In this document: positions 41,123 through 50,462 of the stretch, piece by piece
How positions within the stretch are numbered: position 1 is the first letter of the stretch
How the letters are laid out: each line of letters opens with the position of its first letter
From: Flavobacteriaceae bacterium
Lineage (GTDB): Bacteria > Bacteroidota > Bacteroidia > Flavobacteriales > Flavobacteriaceae
Direction: 5' to 3'
Length of the DNA: 60,242 bases
Assembly (NCBI GenBank): GCA_024635765.1
Contig: JAGXIE010000112.1
Coordinates: 1 to 60,242, forward strand
Notes under the pieces: generated by a model
What the model was told of the DNA's origin: nothing
Seen by the model: only the letters and a program-made list of their open reading frames with translations
The model's database searches: none
Translations under genes and position numbers: made by a program

Positions 41123-42456
41123 GTTTATTTAAAAATTATAAATCAGGTATTGAGAGTGTTTTGAGCAGGTCTGGTCAAACACTTCAAAAAGGGTTGAATT
41201 CACCTTATGTTTTGCTTAACGAAAGTAAAAGAACTTTTTCTTCCGTTCCAGCTACTATTGAGCCAAATTCCAAAACTATTTTAGAATTCGATTCTAATCA
41301 ATTAAAAAAATATTTTGGTCCAAATAAATATTCATTTGATAAAGTTACTATTGGGAATCATCCGGACTTCGAAGAGTTAGGAGAAAATCAAATGCTCAAG
41401 CATCATTGCGTGTCGATGTTTATTGATATTAAAGGTTCAACAAGATTAGCTCTAAAGTATTCTTTAGAAGAAGTTCGCTTGATAAAAGATACTTTATTAA
41501 CACTATGTATAAACGTGGTAAGCCATTTTGGTGGACATGTTCATAGATTGCAAGGAGATGCAGCGTTTGTTCAGTTTGTTAGAAAGAATTCAAACCCGAA
41601 CGACAGTATTATTAATGCTTTAAATGCGGCTAGCGTATTGTGCCAAGTAGTTTCTGAAGACTTAACCTCTGCGTTTGTTAGTCATGGTCTAGACCCAATA
41701 AAGATTAGAGTTGGGATTGATTATGGGAATGATGAAGAAGTAATGTGGTCACACTATGGGATTGCTAACTGTAATGAATTAACAACAACAAGTTTGCACA
41801 CAGATTTAGCGGCAAAGCTTCAACATAAAGCATCAGTAAATTCAATTCGAATAGGTAAAAATCTCATTGATGCGATAGAAATGAAAGAAGAGTATTTAAG
41901 TATTCCAAAAATTATAAAAAATGGAGAATATTTAGAGGACAGGTACATTATTCAATCTTCGGAATTTAATTATAGACAATTTAATTTTGATTGGAAAAAA
42001 TACTTAAATAGTTTTTCATTTTACAAACTAAACGGAAATGGTAAGTTGGAGATTTTTGACAATGCTTTCTCATTGAAAACAAGCGTATACACATCAGCAC
42101 AGGAAGGGTTAGCGTCTCAATATCATGAAAACAATTATGCAATCCTTAAAGGTAAGTACATTAAATATGAGCTTATGTTCGGTAACGTTCCATACTATAA
42201 AAAACCATATGAAAAAATTACATGGGAAGCATATAATTATGGTAGTGAAGCTATAGCAGAAAAGGATGAGCACCATGATTTTAAGAAAGAATTCATTAAT
42301 AAGACACATTGTATCGCGCATGCAGGATATCACGGGAATCACTATTTAAAATGTACCATTCATAGAGAGCATTCAGAAAATGTGGTACTGAAATTTCCAA
42401 TTTATGTTGATAGCGAATGGGATACTGATATCGCTTTAAAAAGTATGTTGAACTAA
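41119..42456 (+). CDS. Class III nucleotidyl cyclase (PycC-like) with C-terminal AGS-C-like sensor domain
   Basis: CVSMFIDIKGSTRLALKYSL and HRLQGDAAFVQFV metal-binding aspartates, IKIRVGIDYG; C-terminal YELMFGNVPYYKKPYEKITWEAYNYGSEA...HYLKCTIHRE. Confidence 0.83.
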   Translation: MSLFKNYKSGIESVLSRSGQTLQKGLNSPYVLLNESKRTFSSVPATIEPNSKTILEFDSNQLKKYFGPNKYSFDKVTIGNHPDFEELGENQMLKHHCVSMFIDIKGSTRLALKYSLEEVRLIKDTLLTLCINVVSHFGGHVHRLQGDAAFVQFVRKNSNPNDSIINALNAASVLCQVVSEDLTSAFVSHGLDPIKIRVGIDYGNDEEVMWSHYGIANCNELTTTSLHTDLAAKLQHKASVNSIRIGKNLIDAIEMKEEYLSIPKIIKNGEYLEDRYIIQSSEFNYRQFNFDWKKYLNSFSFYKLNGNGKLEIFDNAFSLKTSVYTSAQEGLASQYHENNYAILKGKYIKYELMFGNVPYYKKPYEKITWEAYNYGSEAIAEKDEHHDFKKEFINKTHCIAHAGYHGNHYLKCTIHREHSENVVLKFPIYVDSEWDTDIALKSMLN

Positions 42457-42468
42457 ATTATTAAAACA

Positions 42469-42702
42469 ATGCCAAGAAAAGAAAGACACGTAGTTTCTAA
42501 CCCAAATGGTGGTTGGGATTCCAAAAGAGAAAAAGCCGAAAGAGCTTCAAAACATTTTGAAACAAAAAAAGAAGCGATGGACTGGAGCAGACAAAAAAGC
42601 AAATCTGAAGGCTCTGAATTGATTCCTCATAAAAAAGATGGTAAAATTCAAAATCCGGATAGTCACGGTAACGACCCTAATCCGCCTAACGATAAGAACT
42701 AA
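42469..42702 (+). CDS. DUF2188-like small protein
   Basis: RHVVSNPNGGWDSKREKAERASKHFETKKEAMDWSRQKSKSEGSELIPHKKDGKIQ. Confidence 0.82.
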   Translation: MPRKERHVVSNPNGGWDSKREKAERASKHFETKKEAMDWSRQKSKSEGSELIPHKKDGKIQNPDSHGNDPNPPNDKN

Positions 42703-43049
42703 TGAATATTCAGTTAGAACATCTGTATGGTATCTGGAGACATGAGCACAATGGCGTGATTACAGATTTTAGCATCAGGGTTTATGATGAACAGCATCAT
42801 ACAGGTCTTTCAATGTTTACAATTTTTAGATGGACAGATGATGGTTCAGAAATTATTTATGAATGGCATGGTGTTCCTGAAATAATAAATTATCCAGATG
42901 AGATTTCTGATATTATTATACATCACCTAATATCTACTGAAGTTAATTTAACGTATCAAAATTTAAAAATCTGGCATTTCACCAATAAACTAATGATATT
43001 GGAATTTGGAGATGGTTCGAGAGTAGAATTTGCAAAATTGGGAGGATAA
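42702..43049 (+). CDS. Hypothetical 115-aa protein within RM operon
   Basis: Start codon overlaps the end of the DUF2188 gene; no family recognised. Confidence 0.7.
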   Translation: MNIQLEHLYGIWRHEHNGVITDFSIRVYDEQHHTGLSMFTIFRWTDDGSEIIYEWHGVPEIINYPDEISDIIIHHLISTEVNLTYQNLKIWHFTNKLMILEFGDGSRVEFAKLGG

Positions 43050-43125
43050 TTTAAATATGTGCTTAATCTAGTTCCCCAAAAAAGTATAGAATTTCCGAAG
43101 GGAATAAATAATAAGAAAATAAAGA

Positions 43126-46100
43126 ATGGCAGCAAATTATAACGAGTTACAAGATTCTCAAGCACCAGCAATATCGTTGCTCCAAAAACTAAATTGGAAA
43201 TACATCACACCTGACCAAGCCTTTAAGGCAAGGGGTGAGCTATTGTCAAATGTAATTCTTAATGATATTCTGGCAGAACAATTACATGTCATTAACCATT
43301 TTGAATATAAAGGGGATAAGTATAAATTTTCTACGGGCAGTGTTCAGGGAGCTATCAACGCACTTAAAAGTGTTCCTATTGAAGGAGTAGTAAGAACGAA
43401 TGAGCATGTATATGATTTATTGACCTTGGGCAAAAGTTTTAATGAAACAGTAAAGGGAGACCGTAAAGCCTACACAATGAAATTCATTGATTGGCAAAAT
43501 CCTCAAAACAATGTATTTCATGTAACTGACGAATTTGTTGTAGAAGGATTAAAAGGAAAACGTCGTCCAGACATTGTCTTATTCGTAAATGGAATCCCAT
43601 TTGTAGTTATCGAAAACAAACGAAGAGACAAAAATCTATCTTTAGAAGAAGCAATTTCTCAAAATATTGGTAACCAAAAAGAAGATGGTATTCCAAAATT
43701 ATTCTATTATGCTCAAATTTTAATGGCCATACAGCCTAATGCGGCTAAATATGCAGTCACAGGTACAGAAGCAAAGTTTTGGGCCGTTTGGAAAGAGAAT
43801 ATAGAGGCGGAAGTTCAGAAACTACTTAAACGTCCGGTCAATAATACTCAAGCGGAAAATAGATTAGTAACTGAACAAGACAAAGCATTGTATTCATTAT
43901 GTGAGCCTTATCGATTACTCGATATTATTTATAAATATGTAGTGTTCGATGGTCCAGATAAAAAAATATGCCGTTACCAACAATATTTTGCAGTCCAGGA
44001 GACCATCGAAAGGGTAAAACAAAGAGACAAAGAAGGGAATCGCAAAGGCGGAGTTATTTGGCACACCACTGGTAGTGGTAAATCACTAACAATGGTGATG
44101 TTATCAAAAGCTTTGGCACTCGACGCCTCAATTGAAAACCCGAGAGTGATTATCGTAACAGACCGAATTAGTTTGGACAAACAAATCTTTAAAACCTTTG
44201 TAAACTGTGGGAAAAGTGTAAAAAAGGCTAGGAGTGGTTCAAACCTCATGGAGTTGTTGCAAGATAAGGGAAGTGAAATCATCACCACCATCATCGATAA
44301 ATTCAATATTGCATCTAGCAGAGTTACATTTAAAGATGAATCCCAAAATATTTTTGTTCTTGTGGACGAAAGTCACCGTAGTCAGTACGGTAGTGCGCAT
44401 GCCAATATGAAACGCATAGTACCAAATGCGTCTTACATTGGTTTTACTGGTACACCTTTAATGAAATCGGAAAAAAACACCTCTAAAAAATTTGGTGGAT
44501 TTATTCATAAATACACGATTGACCAAGCGGTTAAAGATGGTGCAGTATTGCCATTATTGTATGAAGGAAGGTCAGCCAAATTAACAATCAATAAAAATCA
44601 AATTGATAAAGAATTTGAAAGACTATCGGAAAATTTAAGCGAAGAAGCACAAAAAGACCTAAAAAAGAAATTCTCTTCAATAAGTAGAATTTTCGAATCA
44701 GAACATGTGGTAAACGAAATTGCTTACGACATTTCAAAACATTACACTCAAAACTGGCAAGGATATGGCTTTAAAGCGCAGTTAGCAGTGCCTAAAATTG
44801 ATACGGCTATTAAGTATCAGAAATATTTTGAGAATCAAACCAATCCAGACTTGAGAGTAAATACAAAAGTTGTATTTACGCCACCAGATAGCCGCCAAGA
44901 CAATGATGATGTTTGGTCAGAGAGTAGTAACGAATCTAGAATCTACTGGAATCAACTCATGACTAAACATGGCAATCAAGAAGACTATGAAAATTGGGTC
45001 ATCGAGAAATTTAATGATTCTTCAACGGAAGTGGAACTTATAATAGTAGTTCGAAAACTATTGACAGGGTTCGATGCACCTAGAAATACGGTATTGTATC
45101 TGGCAAGACCTTTGGTAGCGCATAATTTACTACAAGCAATTGCAAGGGTCAATAGATTATTCAAAGGAAAAGAGCATGGTCATATTATTGATTATGTAGG
45201 CATTTTAGGGAAATTAGACGAAGCCTTAACAGAATATAGTGCGCTCGAAGATTTTGACGAAGAAGATTTAACAAATGCATTAGTGAATATCACAGATGAA
45301 GTGCGCAAAGTGCCTATTAGACATGCTGAAGTGGCTGACATATTTAATGAAGTCTATAATAAAAATGATATAGAAGCCTTGGAGCGTCATTTAGCTGAAA
45401 AAGATTTACGTGATGAGTTTTATGAGAAACTGTCCAACTTTGCTAAATCCTTACAAACAGCTTTGGCTTCAGATGAGTTCTATCAAGAATTCACAATGCA
45501 ACAAATAGGCTATTATAAAATGGAATTAAAGAAGTATCAAAGTTTGAGAATCTCTGTCCAATTTCGTTACGCCGAAGTGGTGTCTTATAAAGAATATGAA
45601 CCAAGAATTAAAAAATTGTTAGACACCTATATTGATGCCGATAAAGTTGAGGTATTAACATCTGACCTTAATATTTTTGATAAGCAACAAGTAGAAGAAG
45701 CTTTAGAAACCTATGGAAAGTCATCAGCTTCTAAAGCAGATTTTATTGCACATCAAATGAAAAGAGTGATTTCCGAAAACATGGAAAAAGATGAAGCATT
45801 TTATAAAAAGTTTTCTGATTTAATCGAAAAGACAATTCAAGAATTTAATGAGGGAAGAATTGACGAAGCAAAATATTTAGAGACTATACTGAAAGCAAGA
45901 ACAGACTTGCATCAGGGCTATCAAGAAGGTATTCCAGAGTTGCTTTTACATAAACCAGAAGCAAGAGCATTTTATGGAGCTTTAAATATGGTGTTAAGTA
46001 ACAAACACGGTGAACAAATTGTGAAACAAATAACGGATGATTTAGCAAACACTTCGGTGGCGATTTCCAAAATAGTGGAAGGTTTGACCATTAGAGACTG

Positions 46101-46251
46101 GAAGAAAAATTTAGATATTCAAAGGCAAATGGAGAATGATATAGAAGACTATCTAATCAGTCATAGGAAAGACTTGGGTGTAGAAATAACATTTGATGAA
46201 ATTGATAATATACTAGAAAAGTGTCTAAAAGTAGCTAAAAACAATTTTTAA
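43126..46251 (+). CDS. hsdR: Type I restriction endonuclease (R) subunit
   Basis: RRPDIVLFVNGIPFVVIENKR nuclease, GVIWHTTGSGKSLTM Walker A, DESHRSQYG, GFTGTPL. Confidence 0.96.
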   Translation: MAANYNELQDSQAPAISLLQKLNWKYITPDQAFKARGELLSNVILNDILAEQLHVINHFEYKGDKYKFSTGSVQGAINALKSVPIEGVVRTNEHVYDLLTLGKSFNETVKGDRKAYTMKFIDWQNPQNNVFHVTDEFVVEGLKGKRRPDIVLFVNGIPFVVIENKRRDKNLSLEEAISQNIGNQKEDGIPKLFYYAQILMAIQPNAAKYAVTGTEAKFWAVWKENIEAEVQKLLKRPVNNTQAENRLVTEQDKALYSLCEPYRLLDIIYKYVVFDGPDKKICRYQQYFAVQETIERVKQRDKEGNRKGGVIWHTTGSGKSLTMVMLSKALALDASIENPRVIIVTDRISLDKQIFKTFVNCGKSVKKARSGSNLMELLQDKGSEIITTIIDKFNIASSRVTFKDESQNIFVLVDESHRSQYGSAHANMKRIVPNASYIGFTGTPLMKSEKNTSKKFGGFIHKYTIDQAVKDGAVLPLLYEGRSAKLTINKNQIDKEFERLSENLSEEAQKDLKKKFSSISRIFESEHVVNEIAYDISKHYTQNWQGYGFKAQLAVPKIDTAIKYQKYFENQTNPDLRVNTKVVFTPPDSRQDNDDVWSESSNESRIYWNQLMTKHGNQEDYENWVIEKFNDSSTEVELIIVVRKLLTGFDAPRNTVLYLARPLVAHNLLQAIARVNRLFKGKEHGHIIDYVGILGKLDEALTEYSALEDFDEEDLTNALVNITDEVRKVPIRHAEVADIFNEVYNKNDIEALERHLAEKDLRDEFYEKLSNFAKSLQTALASDEFYQEFTMQQIGYYKMELKKYQSLRISVQFRYAEVVSYKEYEPRIKKLLDTYIDADKVEVLTSDLNIFDKQQVEEALETYGKSSASKADFIAHQMKRVISENMEKDEAFYKKFSDLIEKTIQEFNEGRIDEAKYLETILKARTDLHQGYQEGIPELLLHKPEARAFYGALNMVLSNKHGEQIVKQITDDLANTSVAISKIVEGLTIRDWKKNLDIQRQMENDIEDYLISHRKDLGVEITFDEIDNILEKCLKVAKNNF

Positions 46252-46952
46252 TGCATTCAATAAACTACGGCACAAAGGAGTTGTTTTTCGATTTAAAACA
46301 ATCGAAAAGAAAATCCCTGTCGATTGAAGTATATCCAGATAATTCAATAAGAGTATTGGCCCCTCTAGCATCTAGCATGGAGGAAATTAAAAAAGTGATA
46401 TTAAAAAAATCGCGATGGATAATTCGGCAACAACATTATTTCGAACAATTCTTACCTAAAACACCGGAGCGGGAATACGTTTCTGGAGAAACACATTATT
46501 ACTTGGGTAGAGGATATTTGTTAAAAATAAGACCTGGTCAAAAAAATGTTATAAAGTTGAAAGGGGGATGTTTTCATGTGGAGTATTGCGGTTATGATGC
46601 ACAAAAGATTACAAAAAATCTAATGGCAAAATGGTATTATGAACATTCTGAAAAAAAGTTTTTCACGATAGCAAACGAGATGTTTTTAAAATTCAAAGAA
46701 TTTGAGCTAGATAAACCTAATATCGATATCAAAAGAATGGCAAAACGTTGGGGGAGTTGTCAGAAAAATGGCAAAATAATAATCAACCCAGAAATTATAA
46801 AAGCCCCAACTAAATGTATCGAATATGTCATAACACACGAAATGTGCCATCTAGTTCAATTCAGTCATGATAAAAAATTCTACACTCTATTATCTGAAAA
46901 AATGCCCAATTGGGAAAAATGGAAAAACAGATTAGAACAAACCTTGTCATAA
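46251..46952 (+). CDS. YgjP-like (DUF45) zinc metallopeptidase
   Basis: MAKRWGSCQKNGKIIINPEIIKAPTKCIEYVITHEMCHLVQFSHDKKFYTLL. Confidence 0.92.
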   Translation: MHSINYGTKELFFDLKQSKRKSLSIEVYPDNSIRVLAPLASSMEEIKKVILKKSRWIIRQQHYFEQFLPKTPEREYVSGETHYYLGRGYLLKIRPGQKNVIKLKGGCFHVEYCGYDAQKITKNLMAKWYYEHSEKKFFTIANEMFLKFKEFELDKPNIDIKRMAKRWGSCQKNGKIIINPEIIKAPTKCIEYVITHEMCHLVQFSHDKKFYTLLSEKMPNWEKWKNRLEQTLS

Positions 46953-47054
46953 TGGGGTTATTATTTAGCCTTTTAAATCTCCACATACGGCACTTACTCA
47001 TTCATTCGTTCCGTGCCTACACTCATTCATTCCCAAGAGACTCCAGTTCCCCGC

Positions 47055-47127
47055 AGTACAGACAGTAATTACATTCAAACTTACAACTTCAAACAATAGT
47101 TATAGCGTTGTAATTACTGCCAGTACT
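47055..47127. repeat. Long inverted repeat (19-bp arms, 2 mismatches, 35-nt loop)
   Basis: AGTACAGACAGTAATTACA (47055-47073) versus TGTAATTACTGCCAGTACT (47109-47127). Confidence 0.75.
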
Positions 47128-48474
47128 TTTTGCCTTTGGCCTCAAATCCAAAGAAAATCAAATTTGTCTCCATCAAAACCTTAAGTCACAACTTGAACAT
47201 TCGGGAAGGCAGGTAATAAGGTGTTCGTCAGTCGTTCCATTTTGTTCCATAAAACATATCTGCAAGCCACTTTTCAGTTTCAAGTGTCATTGGGCATGCA
47301 GTGAAGCAATCTCACAATAAACAATGTTTTAATATTTCATGGGCTTGCATATACCATAAATAGTACCACTGCGGCGACACGTCCTCGTTGGCACTATTTA
47401 TTTGTTTTATTCCACACATTCTCTCCTTCCTCACCCGCAGCTACTCTTGTACCCTTACCTGCGAAAAGCAGGTACCCAATATGGAGCCTGCAAAAGCAGG
47501 CGAAATATTTATAAGGGTACAACCGCTGCTTCACTTTATGCGAGCCTGCGGGTCGCTTCGGGCAAAACCCACATAAATTTTAGTTTGATTGAATGTTTTG
47601 TAGTTTAAATGAAGTGTATATATTGATTCACATGCGGATAGATTAAAGATGTGGGTCTGCGGGTGTCACATTTTTTGAACCTCTCAAGTTGGCAAATAAG
47701 ATAGCTTCATCCTCGCGAAAGCGGGGACCTTCTTTTTCTAAATATCGCTTTGCTATATTCATATTTTTGCATTCAAAAGCTATCCTATTTTGCAAGGTGT
47801 ACACAAGAGCAACTCATTCAGTCAGCAATTCCATCCACCACACAATAGTTTCTACATTACGGTTTGGCCATTCGTTCATTTCCATAATGATTTCAGCAAA
47901 ACCTTATAACCCTGCATGCTCTTGAAGTTTCGTGGAGGCCAAACCTTAAATGAAAACTATTCCCCAACCTTCCATTGCTTCCTTCATTCTTTGCACTTGC
48001 CTAAACTTGAATATTTCGTACTACCTATAAAAATCCATCTGATACAATATAAAAATCAAAAAAATGCGACACCCTTGCGGTAAACCGTTGCTGTGGTACG
48101 CCCTTTTGCAGAAAAATGCAACGGGCTATTACCACACCACCCTCGCTCAACTCGCAGGCGGCTCGCGCCTTTTAGATTACCTGCTAATTCGAAATTTTGA
48201 GGATTACTTATAGAAAACTAATTCACTTAATCCGATAATCAATAGAAAATAAAAAACTCAAACATAAAGCAAAGGTACAGGCGTGCGGATGCGAGAGCTG
48301 CAAGGGTTCGCTTCGCCTGTTGAAAAAAATCTCCACCCTCGCTTTTTTCTTTTCATTTACAATTTTCATTGCCTGATACAGCTGACTGCCACTGAACACT
48401 GCACACTACAACACGGGTAGTATTTTTTCCACAGCCCTTGCACCAATCGCACCGTCCTGTGAAACAAGGGCATT

Positions 48475-48639
48475 ATGTTTAAGTTATTATTTAGAGTCCG
48501 TTTAGGTAGCAGATGGTTACTGGCGGGCATACGTACATCGGGCAGTCCATTCCATGTAGGTGTTCATTACGTTGGCTTTAAAGAGTACACGTTGCGCATC
48601 TTTTGGTTAGAGTGCTGTCTTTCAGAGCTTCCTTTTTAG
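48475..48639 (+). CDS. Possible 54-aa small protein
   Basis: MFKLLFRVRLGSRWLLAGIRTSGSPFHVGVHYVGFKEYTLRIFWLECCLSELPF* followed by a terminator; below the ORF-track cutoff. Confidence 0.35.
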   Translation: MFKLLFRVRLGSRWLLAGIRTSGSPFHVGVHYVGFKEYTLRIFWLECCLSELPF

Positions 48640-48653
48640 GGAGCTCTTTTTTT
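48627..48653 (+). terminator. Rho-independent terminator
   Basis: AGAGCTTCC-ttttta-GGGAGCTCT followed by TTTTTT. Confidence 0.65.
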
Positions 48654-48682
48654 AATCGCTTCCGAAAAAATATTGAAACGAA

Positions 48683-48707
48683 AAAGCCCAGGAAATGTCT
48701 GGGCTTT
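48683..48707 (-). terminator. Terminator for the minus-strand cassette
   Basis: AAAGCCCAG-gaaatgt-CTGGGCTTT, T-run on the minus strand. Confidence 0.7.
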
Positions 48708-48900
48708 AATTGCTATCAATCTTACGTTTGAGTAGTTTTTTCGCTAAAAACTTGAAAAGCATCGAGGCAACAAAACTGGCAAACGCTCCAGTAAAGGCCA
48801 TAATAACCGTAACAATAATGTCATCGGGTCGAATATTGGGGACAATTGCAAAAAGAGTACCACCAGCGATACTTATTTTGTCATCAAAATTAAAATGCAT
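48706..48900 (-). CDS. Small membrane protein (holin-like size and topology)
   Basis: 64 aa, hydrophobic segment PDDIIVTVIMAFTGAFASFVASMLFKFLAKKLLKRK; compact operon context. Confidence 0.65.
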   Translation of the reverse strand: MHFNFDDKISIAGGTLFAIVPNIRPDDIIVTVIMAFTGAFASFVASMLFKFLAKKLLKRKIDSN

Positions 48901-48905
48901 AGTGA

Positions 48906-49145
48906 TTAGCCCTCCTCGTCACTGTCTGTTTTTTCAGCATCATCACCCTCAACTACAGCTTGACTGACAGCTGTGGCCACAGTGCCAGCAACAGTCAAAT
49001 AAGTCGCTACGGTCACAACAATAGCTGGAAATGAAATCGGTGCAGCAATCACAGCGCCTCCCACAGCTGCCAAGGCAATACCAATATTTCGTAAAGTCTT
49101 AAAGAATTTAGGGGTTGGTTGTTTATAACGTTCTACAATGTTCAT
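48906..49145 (-). CDS. Small hydrophobic protein
   Basis: 79 aa, TLRNIGIALAAVGGAVIAAPISFPAIVVTVATYLTVAGTVATAVSQAVVEGDD. Confidence 0.65.
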   Translation of the reverse strand: MNIVERYKQPTPKFFKTLRNIGIALAAVGGAVIAAPISFPAIVVTVATYLTVAGTVATAVSQAVVEGDDAEKTDSDEEG

Positions 49146-49545
49146 AGTTTACAGATTTAATGGTTAATAAAATGGTTTCTTTTCGGTCCTGGGCTTGGTG
49201 TACCACGGACAATAATTTTTGCAATGCAGGTCTTGCTTGCGCTCCCTTGCCGATACCTGTCAGATTAAGTACTGGAGCAATACAGCCCTCCAATTCCTTC
49301 AGCGCATCATTCGCGGGATGGATTAGAATCAAGCTTCTTTTTTCTACACCCTTTAAAAGCAAATGATGGTTGTGCTTTGGAGAAAACCTCGGAACAATCT
49401 CATAAACGCCTTCAGGAATACATGAAATGGAACGTCTGTTTTCTTTCCAAGGCAACTCAATTGTATGACACAAAAAACTGTGAGAGCAAAAGAGAGTACC
49501 ATTGGTACCCTCTTTAAAATAAGCTCTCTCAAGCGTGAACTCCAT
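49123..49545 (-). CDS. DUF5675-family protein
   Basis: EGTNGTLFCSHSFLCHTIELPWKENRRSISCIPEGVYEIVPRFSPKHNHHLLLKGVEKRSLILIHPANDALKELEGCIAPV. Confidence 0.85.
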   Translation of the reverse strand: MEFTLERAYFKEGTNGTLFCSHSFLCHTIELPWKENRRSISCIPEGVYEIVPRFSPKHNHHLLLKGVEKRSLILIHPANDALKELEGCIAPVLNLTGIGKGAQARPALQKLLSVVHQAQDRKETILLTIKSVNYEHCRTL

Positions 49546-49547
49546 GA

Positions 49548-50303
49548 CTATGGAGTATCAATGCCAACAACAGCCAAAGCATTGTAAGCGCCGTTTTTAA
49601 GCGGGTACATTTGGCCATTCACCTCTTGGAAAAATTCCACGCCAATCACCTGCACAATTGGAAGTGTAGAGTTGGCAGTCAAGTTCGCTGTCAAAGTTGT
49701 TGCAGCGATGTTGGAACTGTCCCAAGCAAGAATCGCAGTAGCTTCACTTGATACAACATGGGTTTCCGTTTGAAAATCCAATTCCGCACCACCTACAGAA
49801 AGTCTAAAGTGGGTAGTTCCACCAGGAGCAGCAATACTGTTCAAAGCCACAAAAGCAGCAAAATCAGTGGCAGCAGTTCCAGCCACACGGTCAATTGTTG
49901 AGGTATAGTCCACAAACAATAAAGAAGCAAGCTTCCCATTGATATTGAACTCAAAACCTCCCAATAGTGATAAATCACCATCTTGGACAGTCCTGAAACC
50001 ACGCTCATTGATTACGTCAGCTTTGACCACAGCGACCAATTTTTGAGTCAATCGACTCGTCACTCGTTTGTCCGATGCATTCTGCATCAAGTTTCGAAGC
50101 GCTACTCTGATGAGTTTTCCACCTTTACCAGCTGTCCCAAATTCAGACCCATTTTCACGAGTTCTCTGAAACGCAGGGTCATTCGCAATCCGACTGGCAT
50201 CAATCCCACCTTTTTCGCGTGCTAAATGACCGTCAGACGTTTTGTAAAAGGAAATACCACCGATAGTTCCTTTCAATTTAATAATACCTGTTTGTCTTGC
50301 CAT
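49548..50303 (-). CDS. Conserved Bacteroidota hypothetical (MARQTGIIKLKGTIGG family)
   Basis: 251 aa, MARQTGIIKLKGTIGGISFYKTSDGHLAREKGGIDASRIANDPAFQRTRENGSEFGTAGKGGKLIRVALRNLMQNASD; first gene of the cassette. Confidence 0.75.
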   Translation of the reverse strand: MARQTGIIKLKGTIGGISFYKTSDGHLAREKGGIDASRIANDPAFQRTRENGSEFGTAGKGGKLIRVALRNLMQNASDKRVTSRLTQKLVAVVKADVINERGFRTVQDGDLSLLGGFEFNINGKLASLLFVDYTSTIDRVAGTAATDFAAFVALNSIAAPGGTTHFRLSVGGAELDFQTETHVVSSEATAILAWDSSNIAATTLTANLTANSTLPIVQVIGVEFFQEVNGQMYPLKNGAYNALAVVGIDTP

Positions 50304-50462
50304 AATTCAATATTTTTTTGATTATGAAGCAAATCAAGTTAGATTTGATAGAAGAATTGAATATCTAATTCCATCCCAACCGATTAAGACATTTTATGCC
50401 AATTGTTCATATATTGATGAGGTATAAATGATAGATGGATAAAGCATACTTAAAGTATTAAT

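Noticed and set aside
41119-42456. Cyclase as an ordinary housekeeping adenylate cyclase
   Set aside because: Overlap with a TM effector-like gene, location inside an RM operon and C-terminal AGS-C-like region favour a defence cyclase; still needs biochemical proof.
46980-47040. ACTCATTCATTC repeats as plasmid-type iterons
   Set aside because: Only two copies, simple-sequence character; mentioned within the gene-poor region finding but not called as an origin.
47388-47925. Short overlapping ORFs in the 47-48 kb region
   Set aside because: Two overlapping frames with unlikely protein composition; region is better treated as noncoding or decayed.
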